From: WVYX01 sp039592335 | GTDB lineage: Bacteria > Gemmatimonadota > Gemmatimonadetes > Gemmatimonadales > GWC2-71-9 | Assembly: GCA_039592335.1 (NCBI GenBank) | Contig: JBDHBX010000011.1 | Location: forward strand, 27,671 to 91,670 | Direction of reading: 5' to 3' | DNA length: 64,000 nt | In this document: piece by piece, positions 17,830 through 25,950 of the stretch | Numbering within the stretch: position 1 is the first letter of the stretch | Layout: each line of letters starts with the position of its first letter | The notes under the pieces: generated by a model | What the model saw: the letters and a program-made list of their open reading frames with translations, nothing else | Databases searched by the model: none | What the model was told of the DNA's origin: nothing | Translations under genes and position numbers: made by a program

Positions 17830-18282
17830 CTACTTCCCCTCCAGCTGCTCGATCCCCTTGCGCACGCTCTCGGGGAGCCGCGTCTTCTCCCGCGTGTGGT
17901 AATCGAACGAGACCACCACGCCCGAGCCCTCGGCGACGATGTCGCCGTGCACGAGCGAAACCACCACGTACGTCATCGTGAACCGGTCCCGATCCACCGA
18001 CACGGCGCGCCCCCCGACCTGGACCGTGTCTGGATGGATGAGCGCTCGACGGAAACGGCAGTCGGTGGAGTGTAGAATCGCCCCGATGCGGTGCTGGTCG
18101 TAACTCTCCAGGAATCCGCACCGGTCCAGATATGCGATCCGTGCCGTTTCGAAGTAGCGGAATAGCACGGTGTTGTTGACGTGGCCGTAGGCGTCCATGT
18201 CCCCCCACTGCACGGGAATGGTCTCGACCACGGGGTAGTCGGCCAGGAGTGCATGGGGCTTGGGCTGGGTCGGTCTGGACAT
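17830..18282 (-). CDS. Acyl-CoA thioesterase, 4-hydroxybenzoyl-CoA thioesterase (hotdog) family
   Basis: A 150-residue single hotdog-fold thioesterase hydrolysing acyl-CoA thioesters. The catalytic-Asp motif WGDMDAYGHVNN and the following helix (FRYFETARIAYLD) are classic for the 4HBT/YbgC branch. An open frame continues to 18369, but ATG 18282 has GAGGG 4-5 nt upstream and begins close to the conserved strand. It converges on the PD40 gene with a 23-nt gap and is divergent from the HD-like membrane protein gene. The acyl chain preference cannot be told. Confidence 0.87.
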   Translation of the reverse strand: MSRPTQPKPHALLADYPVVETIPVQWGDMDAYGHVNNTVLFRYFETARIAYLDRCGFLESYDQHRIGAILHSTDCRFRRALIHPDTVQVGGRAVSVDRDRFTMTYVVVSLVHGDIVAEGSGVVVSFDYHTREKTRLPESVRKGIEQLEGK

Positions 18283-18474
18283 ATTCCCTCGTGCCGTGCG
18301 GTCGTCGCGGCCCACAAACCTAAGCGGCCAGGGTCCGGCCGCAAGCTCCGATCGGCGCATCCGAATCACGGGCGCCTAACGCTCAACCTCTTGACCGACA
18401 ACGCGTTTGACCCAGATTGGGAGCGCTCGCAGGACCCTGCCGAGCGTAGGAAGAACGCTCCGCCAGGAAGGCCT

Positions 18475-19419
18475 ATGCCGCAGCGTACCGGTCTGGACAC
18501 GGTGAAGTGGTTCATCTACGTCCACTTTGAGAAAGTGCTAGTGGTGGGGTTGGTGCTGTCGCTCCTCCTCATCCACTGGTTCATCGACTACAAGATCGCG
18601 TTCCTCAGCTTCTACTACCTCCCCATCATCGTGGCGGGGTTCTTCCTGGGACGGAACGCGGCGGTCTGGGCCGCGGTCCTCATCGTGGCGCTGGTGCTGT
18701 TCTTCCAGGCCGTACAAGGACTCGAGGGTCCTGCGGGACTCTCCCCCGAGATCCTGTTTACGCTGGTGCCCTGGGCCGGCTTCCTGATTCTCACCGGATA
18801 TGTGGTCGGTTGGCTGGCGGAGCAGCGGCAGCAACGCTTGCGGGACCTCAAATCGGCGTACATGGCGGTACTGGAGCTGCTCACACTTCACCTCGAGTCG
18901 AGCGAGAAGGCCCATCGGGGCCACAGCCACCGCGTGGCCAAGCTGGCGACGCTGCTGGGCACGGAGATCGGGCTGCGGGAGGAGGAGCTCGAGAACCTGC
19001 GCATCGCCGCGCTGTTGCACGAGGTGGGCCCGCGCGACCCGCGGCTGCTACGACTGCTCTCGGAGTTTCCGGGAGCGTTCCGCGAGCTGCCCTTGGCGGG
19101 CGCCATGCGCGGCGCGTTCGACATCCTGCAGGAGTATGAGCGGTACTACGAGGTGGTGGGCGACGACTGGCCCATCGACCACCTGCCGTTCACGCCCAGC
19201 ACCAAGATCCTGGCGGTGGCCGACGGCTTCGAGACGTTGCAGATGCCCACGCCGCTGCGGCCGGCCTTCGCCCCGTGGACGGCGATCGACGAGATCGAGA
19301 AGGGCGCCGGCAAGACTTTCGCGCGGGAGATCGTGGCCGCACTGCGCAAGGTGTCGGCCGCCCCGCCGCGAGACGACTCGGAGGTCGAGCTCTCCCTCCT
19401 GAAGACCGGTAGCGCCTGA
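18475..19419 (+). CDS. Membrane protein with a degenerate HD-type domain
   Basis: A 314-residue protein. The N-terminal 110 residues hold about four membrane helices resembling the MASE/DUF4118-type sensor regions. A cytosolic domain follows with HRGHSHRVAKLATLLG (about 147-162) and LLHEVGP (His182-Glu183) in the positions of an HD-domain helix pair. In active HD or HD-GYP phosphohydrolases the second motif is HD (LLHDIGK); here Asp is Glu and the downstream GYP motif is absent. It may be an inactive or sensory HD derivative. ATG 18475 is preferred because AGGAAGG precedes it; the frame is open upstream. Confidence 0.75.
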   Translation: MPQRTGLDTVKWFIYVHFEKVLVVGLVLSLLLIHWFIDYKIAFLSFYYLPIIVAGFFLGRNAAVWAAVLIVALVLFFQAVQGLEGPAGLSPEILFTLVPWAGFLILTGYVVGWLAEQRQQRLRDLKSAYMAVLELLTLHLESSEKAHRGHSHRVAKLATLLGTEIGLREEELENLRIAALLHEVGPRDPRLLRLLSEFPGAFRELPLAGAMRGAFDILQEYERYYEVVGDDWPIDHLPFTPSTKILAVADGFETLQMPTPLRPAFAPWTAIDEIEKGAGKTFAREIVAALRKVSAAPPRDDSEVELSLLKTGSA

Positions 19420-19538
19420 TCCGACAGGCGGGCGACGTGGCGCCATTCTCCGCAGCATCGGATGCAGATTCCGAGGACCGCGCTGCAACCCCGGTGCCTG
19501 TTGAGACGTCTCTCTCCTGACACCATCCAGGAGGGCCT

Positions 19539-20030
19539 GTGAGCTTCGTGTCCGACAGCCGGTCCCAACGGGTGCAGCGCGTCCTGCTGGTCGCGTTGCG
19601 AGTGTACCTCGGTGTCATTCTGCTGGTGGCGGGGTGGGGCAAGCTGTGGCGCGAGGGCGGATTCACCCCGCGGCTCGTGGGCATGGTGGAGCGCAACATC
19701 TCCAACGAGGCAACCCACGGCTTCTATCAGGGCTTTCTCGAGGGGCAGGTCCTGCCGAACGCCGGGCTGTTCGCGGCGCTCGTCGTGATGGGGGAGGTCC
19801 TGGGGGGTCTCGCGCTGCTCACGGGGACGGCGACCCGGCTCGCCGCGGGCGGTGTGATGTTTATGATGCTCAATTTCATGTTCCTCAAAGGCAGCTGGTT
19901 CTGGATGAGCTCGAGCAACGACGCCGCCTTCTTCTTCATCGCGTTGATCGTGATGCTCGGCGCCGCGGGACGCGCCTTCGGGGTGGACTACTACCTGGCG
20001 AGACGCTGGCCTGAGGTGAGGCTCTGGTAG
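19539..20030 (+). CDS. DoxX-family membrane protein
   Basis: A 163-residue protein with four predicted membrane helices, matching the DoxX family: an early RVYLGVILLVAGWGKL segment, a GEVLGGLALLTG helix and a C-terminal helix with GRAFGVDYYL. GTG 19539 is supported by AGGAGGG 5 nt upstream. Some relatives are subunits of thiosulfate:quinone oxidoreductase and others take part in redox or thiol stress; the specific role is unknown here. It lies 50 nt upstream of the TauE/SafE exporter gene, which may hint at sulfur-compound handling. Confidence 0.85.
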   Translation: MSFVSDSRSQRVQRVLLVALRVYLGVILLVAGWGKLWREGGFTPRLVGMVERNISNEATHGFYQGFLEGQVLPNAGLFAALVVMGEVLGGLALLTGTATRLAAGGVMFMMLNFMFLKGSWFWMSSSNDAAFFFIALIVMLGAAGRAFGVDYYLARRWPEVRLW

Positions 20031-20080
20031 GTCTCCGAGCGTAGCCCCGTCCACAGCCCGCCGTTAAGTTTGCGCCTATC

Positions 20081-20842
20081 GTGGGCGCATCTCTCCTCGA
20101 GCTCGTTGCGGTCGGCCTCCTGGCTGGCAGCTTCGGGGCGGTACTGGGAGTGGGGGGCGGCATCATTCTGGTGCCGGGCTTGATTCTGGTGGCAGGTCTT
20201 CCCTTTCACAGTGCCGTCGCGGCGAGCCTCGTGTGTATCGTGGGAACCTCCGTCGCGGGGTCCGCCGTCTACCTCCGGCAGGGTCGGGTCGATCTGGCTG
20301 TCGGGGTGCGGCTCCAGCTGTTCACGGTGTTCGGCGCGGTGACCGCGGGGTTGCTCGCAGCGCAGGTCCCGGCCGGTCCCCTCTACATGGCCTTCTCCCT
20401 CCTGCTCCTGATCACCGCCTACCGCATGTGGCCCCGGAGACCAGCCGCGGCACCGTCGCCCGAGGTGGTGCGCGAGCGGCGCCCGCTCGCCGCGGGCGCG
20501 TCGGTGGGCGCAGGTGTCATCTCGGGCTTGCTCGGGGTAGGGGGCGGCATCCTCAACGTGCCGATCCTGCACCTGCTGTTGGGGATGCCGTTCGATCGCT
20601 CCGCGGGAACCAGCGTGTATATGATCGGGGTGACCGCCGCCGGCGCCGCCCTCGTGTATCTGGCGCGCGGCGATGTGGAGATCGGCATCGCCGGCGTGGT
20701 GATGGTGGGCACCCTGGCCGGCGCGGGCGTCGCGGCGCTGCTCGGCAGGAGGCTGGATCAGCGTGCACTCAAGCTGATCTTCGCGCTCCTCCTCGCATAC
20801 GTGGCCTTCCGGATGGGATCTCGTGGACTCGCCGCATTCTGA
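20081..20842 (+). CDS. TauE/SafE-family anion exporter
   Basis: A 253-residue inner-membrane protein with about eight helices in two homologous halves. Each half begins with the family's glycine-rich hairpin (GSFGAVLGVGGGIILVP and GVISGLLGVGGGILNVP). Family members export sulfite, sulfoacetate or other small organic anions; the substrate is not determined. The start is GTG 20081. The next gene overlaps it by 20 nt and encodes a DUF1634-like protein, a recurrent companion of this exporter family, so the pair probably forms one unit. Confidence 0.88.
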   Translation: MGASLLELVAVGLLAGSFGAVLGVGGGIILVPGLILVAGLPFHSAVAASLVCIVGTSVAGSAVYLRQGRVDLAVGVRLQLFTVFGAVTAGLLAAQVPAGPLYMAFSLLLLITAYRMWPRRPAAAPSPEVVRERRPLAAGASVGAGVISGLLGVGGGILNVPILHLLLGMPFDRSAGTSVYMIGVTAAGAALVYLARGDVEIGIAGVVMVGTLAGAGVAALLGRRLDQRALKLIFALLLAYVAFRMGSRGLAAF

Positions 20843-21116
20843 CCGCGTGGTGGACGACGCGCGTCTGAGCCGCGTCGTGTCGGGGCTCCTGGTGATCTGC
20901 CAGCTGCTGGCAGTGGCGGGGGTGGTGTCGGGCCTCCTGGTCGGTGGAGCCGCCGGGCGTCTCCTGTCGGCGGCGGGCGTGTTAGCGCTGATCGGGGGGC
21001 CGTTTCTGGCGCTGGTTCGGATTGGGGTATTCGCCGGCCGACGCCGCTCCACGCTGGTGGGCTACGTCCTCGGGACCTTGGCCGTCGCAATGCTCGGTGC
21101 CTGGCTGGCCCGCTGA
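20823..21116 (+). CDS. Small three-TM protein, DUF1634-like
   Basis: A 97-residue hydrophobic protein with three membrane helices: LLVICQLLAVAGVVSGLLV, LLSAAGVLALIGGPFLALV and YVLGTLAVAMLGAWLA. Size, topology and an adjoining TauE/SafE gene match the DUF1634 family, whose function is unknown. GTG 20823 lies inside the exporter reading frame (20-nt overlap), a sign of translational coupling. The stop is 3 nt before the tyrA start. Confidence 0.65.
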   Translation: MDSPHSDRVVDDARLSRVVSGLLVICQLLAVAGVVSGLLVGGAAGRLLSAAGVLALIGGPFLALVRIGVFAGRRRSTLVGYVLGTLAVAMLGAWLAR

Positions 21117-21119
21117 GTC

Positions 21120-21965
21120 GTGAAGCCCGAGACCCTTGGCATACTGGGACTGGGGGCCTTGGGGGGCTCCATTGCGCGCCAAGCATCGCGGGCGGGCGTG
21201 TCGCGCATCGTGGGATGTGCTCACAGCACGAGAGACGGTGTAGCGGCGGCGCGGGCCGGCGCGGTCACGGAAATCGCGCACGATCCCCAGGGCGTGGTGC
21301 GCGCCGCCGACCTCGTCGTGATGGCCACCCCGCCGGCCACCACGCTGGGTCTGCTCGAGGAACTGGCCGAGCCGCTGAGGCGGCGTGAGGTGTACTGCAC
21401 CGACGTGACGCGCGTGAAGACGCCGGTGGTGCAGCTTGCCGAGCGGCTCGAGCTGCAGCCCTGGTTTGCCGGCTCGCACCCCCTCGTGGATCTGACCGGG
21501 CGCGGGTTCGGCGCGGCCGACCCCGATGTGCTCGAGGGGGCGTTGGTGTACGTCACTCCGTTGATGGGAGGTGACGCGGCCCGTGCCGAGGTGGCGGACT
21601 TCTGGCAGCGGGTGATCGGGGCGGCACCGGTCACGCTCAGCGCGGAGCGGCATGACGCGCTGCTCGCCTGGACCAGCCAACTGCCGCGCGCCGTCGCGTC
21701 CGCCCTGGCGCGGGTGCTGGCCGAGAAAGGCCCAGACGGCGTGACCTACGGTCGGAGTGCGCTGGAGGAGACGCGGCTGGCCACCGAGAACCCGGCCGCA
21801 TGGGCGGATCTCTTCCTCATGGGGCGTCAGGGGTTGCTCGAGGCGCTGGACGCGATGGAAGACGGGTTCGGTGAGCTGCGTGCGGCCCTCTCGGCTGGGG
21901 ACCGCGACGCGGTGGTGCGGTGGCTTCAAGCCGGGGCCGACTGGCGGGGCAGGTTCGACTCATGA
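21120..21965 (+). CDS. tyrA: Prephenate dehydrogenase
   Basis: A 281-residue NAD(P)-dependent enzyme making 4-hydroxyphenylpyruvate (or arogenate dehydrogenase activity) in tyrosine synthesis. The N-terminal GILGLGALGGSIA dinucleotide-binding motif, VVMATPP and SHPLVD (the conserved SHPM position, with Leu) are present, followed by an all-helical C-terminal domain. No chorismate mutase or ACT domain is fused. It starts at GTG 21120. Its stop overlaps the aroA start (ATGA), consistent with a shikimate/aromatic operon tyrA-aroA-cmk. Confidence 0.9.
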   Translation: MKPETLGILGLGALGGSIARQASRAGVSRIVGCAHSTRDGVAAARAGAVTEIAHDPQGVVRAADLVVMATPPATTLGLLEELAEPLRRREVYCTDVTRVKTPVVQLAERLELQPWFAGSHPLVDLTGRGFGAADPDVLEGALVYVTPLMGGDAARAEVADFWQRVIGAAPVTLSAERHDALLAWTSQLPRAVASALARVLAEKGPDGVTYGRSALEETRLATENPAAWADLFLMGRQGLLEALDAMEDGFGELRAALSAGDRDAVVRWLQAGADWRGRFDS

Positions 21966-23233
21966 TCGTAGGCGGCAGCGTTCGCCCGCCGGGCGACAAG
22001 AGCATCACGCATCGCGCGCTGATCGTGGGAGCCGCGGCGCGCACTCGAGTCACCCTCCGAGGTGCGCTCACCGCACTCGATGCACGCGCCACGGCGGCGG
22101 CGCTGCGTCAGCTGGGAGCCGAGGTGGGTCCGCTGCGGGCCGGTGCAAGCGTCTCTATCACCGGCAAACGCTGGGCTAGCCCCAAAGGCACGCTCGACTG
22201 CGGCAACTCGGGCACGACGGCGCGGCTCCTGTTGGGGGCGCTGGCGGGGCAGCCGATCCGGGCGCGCCTCACGGGCGACGCCTCACTCAGGCGGCGTCCC
22301 ATGCGGCGGGTAACGACCCCGCTGCGCGCCATGGGCGCCCGGATCGAGGAGGAAGCCGGGGACGGCCTGCCGCTCAGCATTCGCGGGGGGCGGCTGCGAC
22401 CCTTCAGCTACCACACGCCGGTGGCGAGCGCCCAGCTCAAGACGGCCCTCTTGCTGGCCGGCGTCACGGGCGGCGTGCCGGTCACGGTGTCCGAGCCGGT
22501 GCGCTCCCGCGATCATACCGAGCGACTCTTCACCCACTTGGGGTTCGATCTGACGGCGCGGGGTACCAGCGTCACGCTCACGGGACCTGGCGAGCGCTGG
22601 CCCCGGCTGCCGCCGTTCGAGTTGGACGTGCCCGGCGACGCCTCGTCGGCGGCGTTCCTGGTCGGTGCGGCGTTGCTGGCGCGGCGGGGCGAGCTCCAGC
22701 TCCAGGCCGTGGGGGTCAACCCGACGCGCACCGGCTACTTGGAGGTGCTGTCCCGCATGGGGGGCACCGTGGAGCGCGAGGCCGAGCACGAGACCGCCGG
22801 CGAGCCGGTGGCCGACCTGGTGATCCGGCCGGCCGCCCTGCGTGCCACCGAGGTGCCCGCCGAGGAGATCCCCCGCCTCATCGACGAGATCCCGCTACTG
22901 GCCGTCGCGGCGTCTCGCGCCGAGGGAGAGACGTGGTTTCACTCGGTGGGAGAGCTGCGCCTCAAGGAGAGCGACCGCCTCGGCCTCCTCGCGGCCAACC
23001 TGCGTGCGGTGGGTGCGGAGGCCGAAGTGGAGGGGGACGATCTGCTGGTGCGGGGGTCCGACCGACCGCCGCGCGGGCAGGTCGAGACGGCCGGCGACCA
23101 CCGTCTCGCCATGGCCTTCGCGGTGCTGGGGACGCTGCCGGGGGCACGGGTCGAGCTTTCCGAGACCGCGTCCGCAGCGGTAAGCTATCCCGACTTCTTC
23201 CAGGACCTGGCTCGGATTCGTGTCGATGCCTAG
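21962..23233 (+). CDS. aroA: 3-phosphoshikimate 1-carboxyvinyltransferase (EPSP synthase)
   Basis: Transfers enolpyruvyl from PEP to shikimate 3-phosphate. The protein has 423 residues. Conserved blocks are PPGDKSITHRAL at the N-terminus, LDCGNSGTTARLL, PGDASSAAFLVGAAL, LRLKESDRLG and AGDHRLAMAF, which hold the PEP- and shikimate-binding Lys, Arg, Asp and Glu residues. ATG 21962 is chosen over GTG 21920 because it overlaps the tyrA stop as ATGA and fits the usual N-terminus. The next gene, cmk, starts just inside its end, an aroA-cmk(-rpsA) order seen in many bacteria. Confidence 0.95.
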   Translation: MIVGGSVRPPGDKSITHRALIVGAAARTRVTLRGALTALDARATAAALRQLGAEVGPLRAGASVSITGKRWASPKGTLDCGNSGTTARLLLGALAGQPIRARLTGDASLRRRPMRRVTTPLRAMGARIEEEAGDGLPLSIRGGRLRPFSYHTPVASAQLKTALLLAGVTGGVPVTVSEPVRSRDHTERLFTHLGFDLTARGTSVTLTGPGERWPRLPPFELDVPGDASSAAFLVGAALLARRGELQLQAVGVNPTRTGYLEVLSRMGGTVEREAEHETAGEPVADLVIRPAALRATEVPAEEIPRLIDEIPLLAVAASRAEGETWFHSVGELRLKESDRLGLLAANLRAVGAEAEVEGDDLLVRGSDRPPRGQVETAGDHRLAMAFAVLGTLPGARVELSETASAAVSYPDFFQDLARIRVDA

Positions 23234-23900
23234 TCGTGTGCTCGCGATCGATGGCCCCGCCGGCTCGGGAAAATCCACCACGGCCGGCGCGGTGGCGGAC
23301 CGGCTGCGGCTCCCGCACGTGGAGAGCGGCGCCCTCTATCGGGCCATCACCCTGGCCGCCCTGGACGCCGGGGCCGAGCTCGCCGGGCAGCGCCTCGTGG
23401 CTCTGGCGCGCTCCCTCCCCATCCGGCTGGATCTCACCGATGCGGGCTTTCGGCCGGAGATCGCCGGGGTCGATGTCACCCAGGAGATTCGGTCCGCCCG
23501 TGTGACCGCCAAGGTGTCGGAGGTGTCGGCCCTCCCGGAGGTGCGCGAGTGGGTGAACGAGGAGGTGCGGGACGCAGTGGCCCGTCACCCCCGTGGCGCG
23601 GTGCTGGACGGCCGGGACATCGGGACGGTCGTGTTCCCCGACGCGGTGCTCAAGATCTTCCTGGTCGCGGACCCCGCCGTGAGGGCGCGGCGGCGGCTGC
23701 TGCAGGACGGTCGGGAAGTGGATCCGGTGTCTTTGGCGCGGGAGGTCGCGGAGCTCGAGCGGCGTGACGCGTACGACTCAACCCGGGCGGTGGCTCCACT
23801 GCGGCAGGCCTCCGATGCCGTGGCGCTCGACACCTCCGATTTGAGCTTCGAGGAGCAGGTGGAGGCCATCGTGGAGCGCGCACGCAACCTCTTTTCCTAG
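23226..23900 (+). CDS. cmk: Cytidylate kinase
   Basis: Phosphorylates CMP and dCMP. The 224-residue protein has P-loop DGPAGSGKST near the N-terminus, the ESGALYRA block that binds the base, LDGRDIGTVVFP and the lid-region arginines (RARRRL). ATG 23226 overlaps the aroA stop by 8 nt; GTG 23220 is two codons upstream and would also work. rpsA follows after a 100-bp gap with its own promoter. Confidence 0.93.
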   Translation: MPSRVLAIDGPAGSGKSTTAGAVADRLRLPHVESGALYRAITLAALDAGAELAGQRLVALARSLPIRLDLTDAGFRPEIAGVDVTQEIRSARVTAKVSEVSALPEVREWVNEEVRDAVARHPRGAVLDGRDIGTVVFPDAVLKIFLVADPAVRARRRLLQDGREVDPVSLAREVAELERRDAYDSTRAVAPLRQASDAVALDTSDLSFEEQVEAIVERARNLFS

Positions 23901-23901
23901 C

Positions 23902-23930
23902 TTGACATAGCTGTTTGGGCGGTCTATCGT
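23902..23930 (+). promoter_or_regulatory. Promoter of rpsA
   Basis: TTGACA (23902-23907) and TATCGT (23925-23930) are separated by exactly 17 nt. The expected start point near 23937 gives a leader of about 65 nt before rpsA. The -35 begins only 1 nt after the cmk stop, so S1 expression is separable from the aromatic operon. Confidence 0.75.
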
Positions 23931-24000
23931 CATAGGCTCGTAGCGATCGCTTTTCTTGCGAACGTGACAATCGCGAACCGCACCACCACAAGTAGGAATC

Positions 24001-25902
24001 TTGACACAACCGATGGTTGACACTTCACCCGAACCCACGTCGCCCTCCGACGTGGCCAACGATCCCGCGTCCGAAGCCACGACGCCGTTCCCCGTTCGCC
24101 CCGACCTGTACGACGAAGACTACTCCGACGAGGAGTACCAGCAGATGCTGCAGCTGTACGAGGGTACGCTGCAGAGCATCCAGGAAGGGGAAATCGTCAG
24201 ATCCAAGGTCCTGCGCGTCACCGAGAGCCACGTCATCCTCGACGTCGGCTTCAAGTCGGAGGGCGCGGTACAGATCGAGGAATTCAAGGATCCCCAGACC
24301 ATCGAGCCGGGCGAAGAGGTCGACGTACTGCTCGAGCGCCTCGAGGACGAGGAAGGCTCCATCGTCCTCTCGAAGAAGAAGGCGGACTTCATGCGGGTGT
24401 GGGAGAAGATCCGCCAGGCTTACGAGGATGACGAGCCCGTGGAGGGCACGCTCCAGAAGAAGATCAAGGGTGGTGTCGTCGTCGATCTGATGGGCGTCGA
24501 CGCCTTCCTGCCCGGGAGCCAGATCGCGCTGCGGCGTGTCCCCAACATCGACCAGCTGTTGGGTCAGAGCTTCCGCTTCAAGATCATCAAGCTCAACAAA
24601 CGCCGCCGGAACATCGTGGTCTCGCGCCGCGTGATCCTGGAGGCCGAGCGGGCCCACAAGCGCGAGTTCCTGATGAAGGAGCTGGAGGTGGGGCAGGCGC
24701 GGAAGGGCATCGTGAAGAACGTGACGGACTTCGGCGCGTTCATCGATCTGGGCGGCGTCGACGGGCTACTGCACATCACCGACATGAGCTGGGGCCGCGT
24801 ATCTCACCCGTCGGAGATCGTCGAGCTGGGGCAGGAGATCGAGGTGAAGGTGCTCGACATCGATTGGGACCGGGAGCGCATCTCGCTCGGTCTCAAGCAG
24901 CTGCATTCCTATCCGTGGGAGAACGTCGGGGAAAAGTACCCGGTCGGCGCGCGCGTGCAGGGGAAGGTCGTGAGCATCACCAACTACGGCGCGTTCGTGG
25001 AGCTGGAACCCGGCATCGAGGGCCTGGTCCACATCAGCGAGATGAGCTGGACGCGCAACGTACGGCATCCGTCCAAGGTCGTCTCGATCGGCGAGACCAT
25101 CGAGGCGGTCGTGCTGAAGGTAGATCCGCAGGAGGAGAAGATCTCCCTCGGCATGAAGCAGACCGAGCAGGATCCCTGGATGATGCTGCCCATGAAGTAC
25201 CCGGTGGGCACGCAGATCAGCGGCAAGGTCCGCAACCTCACCTCGTTCGGCGCGTTCGTGGAGATCGAGCCCGGTATCGACGGCCTCATTCACATCTCCG
25301 ACATGTCGTGGACGAAGCGCGTGCAGCACCCGTCGGAGATCGTCAAGAAGGGCGACACGGTCGAGGTCTCGATCCTCAACATCGATCCCGAGAACAAGCG
25401 CATCTCGCTGGGCCTCAAGCAGCTGCAGGAGGATCCGTGGCTCAAGATTGCCGAGACCCATCCGGTGGAGATGGAGGTCGAGGGCAAGATCGTGCGCTAC
25501 CAGGACGGCGGGATCGTGGTGGACCTGGGAGGTGACCTCGAGGGCTTCGTGCCCCAGGCGCAGCTCCCGCTGGCCGATGGACAGACGGCAGAGCAGGAGA
25601 CCAAGCCCGGCCAGGGTGTCGCGCTGAAGGTGGTGGAGGTCGACCCGATCCACCATCGGATCATCCTGGCCGCCACGGAGTTCCTCGAGATGCCCGCCGA
25701 GGACCTCGTGATGCTGTCGGAGCCCGAGGTAGAACTGGCGGCCGAGGCTGAGACCGAGACACCGGCCGCGGAGCCGGCGGAGCCTGTAGAGGCCGAGGCC
25801 GAGGCGGAGACCGAGGCGCCAACCGAGGTGCCACAACCCGAGGCGTCGGCCGAAGAGGCCACGGAGGAAGCGGAAGCGAAGTCGGACCCGGCCTCCGAGT
25901 AG
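24001..25902 (+). CDS. rpsA: 30S ribosomal protein S1
   Basis: The six-domain ribosomal mRNA-binding protein, 633 residues. Six S1 (OB-fold) repeats can be read, with the clearest being domains 3-5 (for example VTDFGAFIDLGGVDGLLHI, ITNYGAFVELEPGIEGLVHI and LTSFGAFVEIEPG). The N-terminal 30 residues are Pro/Asp/Glu-rich, and the last 60 or so form a strongly acidic Ala/Glu tail. TTG 24001 has AGGA 4-5 nt upstream; the ATG at 24013 (four residues later) lacks any Shine-Dalgarno, so TTG is favoured. The leader from the promoter at 23902 could host autoregulation by S1, as known elsewhere. Confidence 0.95.
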   Translation: MTQPMVDTSPEPTSPSDVANDPASEATTPFPVRPDLYDEDYSDEEYQQMLQLYEGTLQSIQEGEIVRSKVLRVTESHVILDVGFKSEGAVQIEEFKDPQTIEPGEEVDVLLERLEDEEGSIVLSKKKADFMRVWEKIRQAYEDDEPVEGTLQKKIKGGVVVDLMGVDAFLPGSQIALRRVPNIDQLLGQSFRFKIIKLNKRRRNIVVSRRVILEAERAHKREFLMKELEVGQARKGIVKNVTDFGAFIDLGGVDGLLHITDMSWGRVSHPSEIVELGQEIEVKVLDIDWDRERISLGLKQLHSYPWENVGEKYPVGARVQGKVVSITNYGAFVELEPGIEGLVHISEMSWTRNVRHPSKVVSIGETIEAVVLKVDPQEEKISLGMKQTEQDPWMMLPMKYPVGTQISGKVRNLTSFGAFVEIEPGIDGLIHISDMSWTKRVQHPSEIVKKGDTVEVSILNIDPENKRISLGLKQLQEDPWLKIAETHPVEMEVEGKIVRYQDGGIVVDLGGDLEGFVPQAQLPLADGQTAEQETKPGQGVALKVVEVDPIHHRIILAATEFLEMPAEDLVMLSEPEVELAAEAETETPAAEPAEPVEAEAEAETEAPTEVPQPEASAEEATEEAEAKSDPASE

Positions 25903-25950
25903 CCCGATGCGTCCGGTGACACCCCTAACCCATCGTGTCCCGGCACTCTC

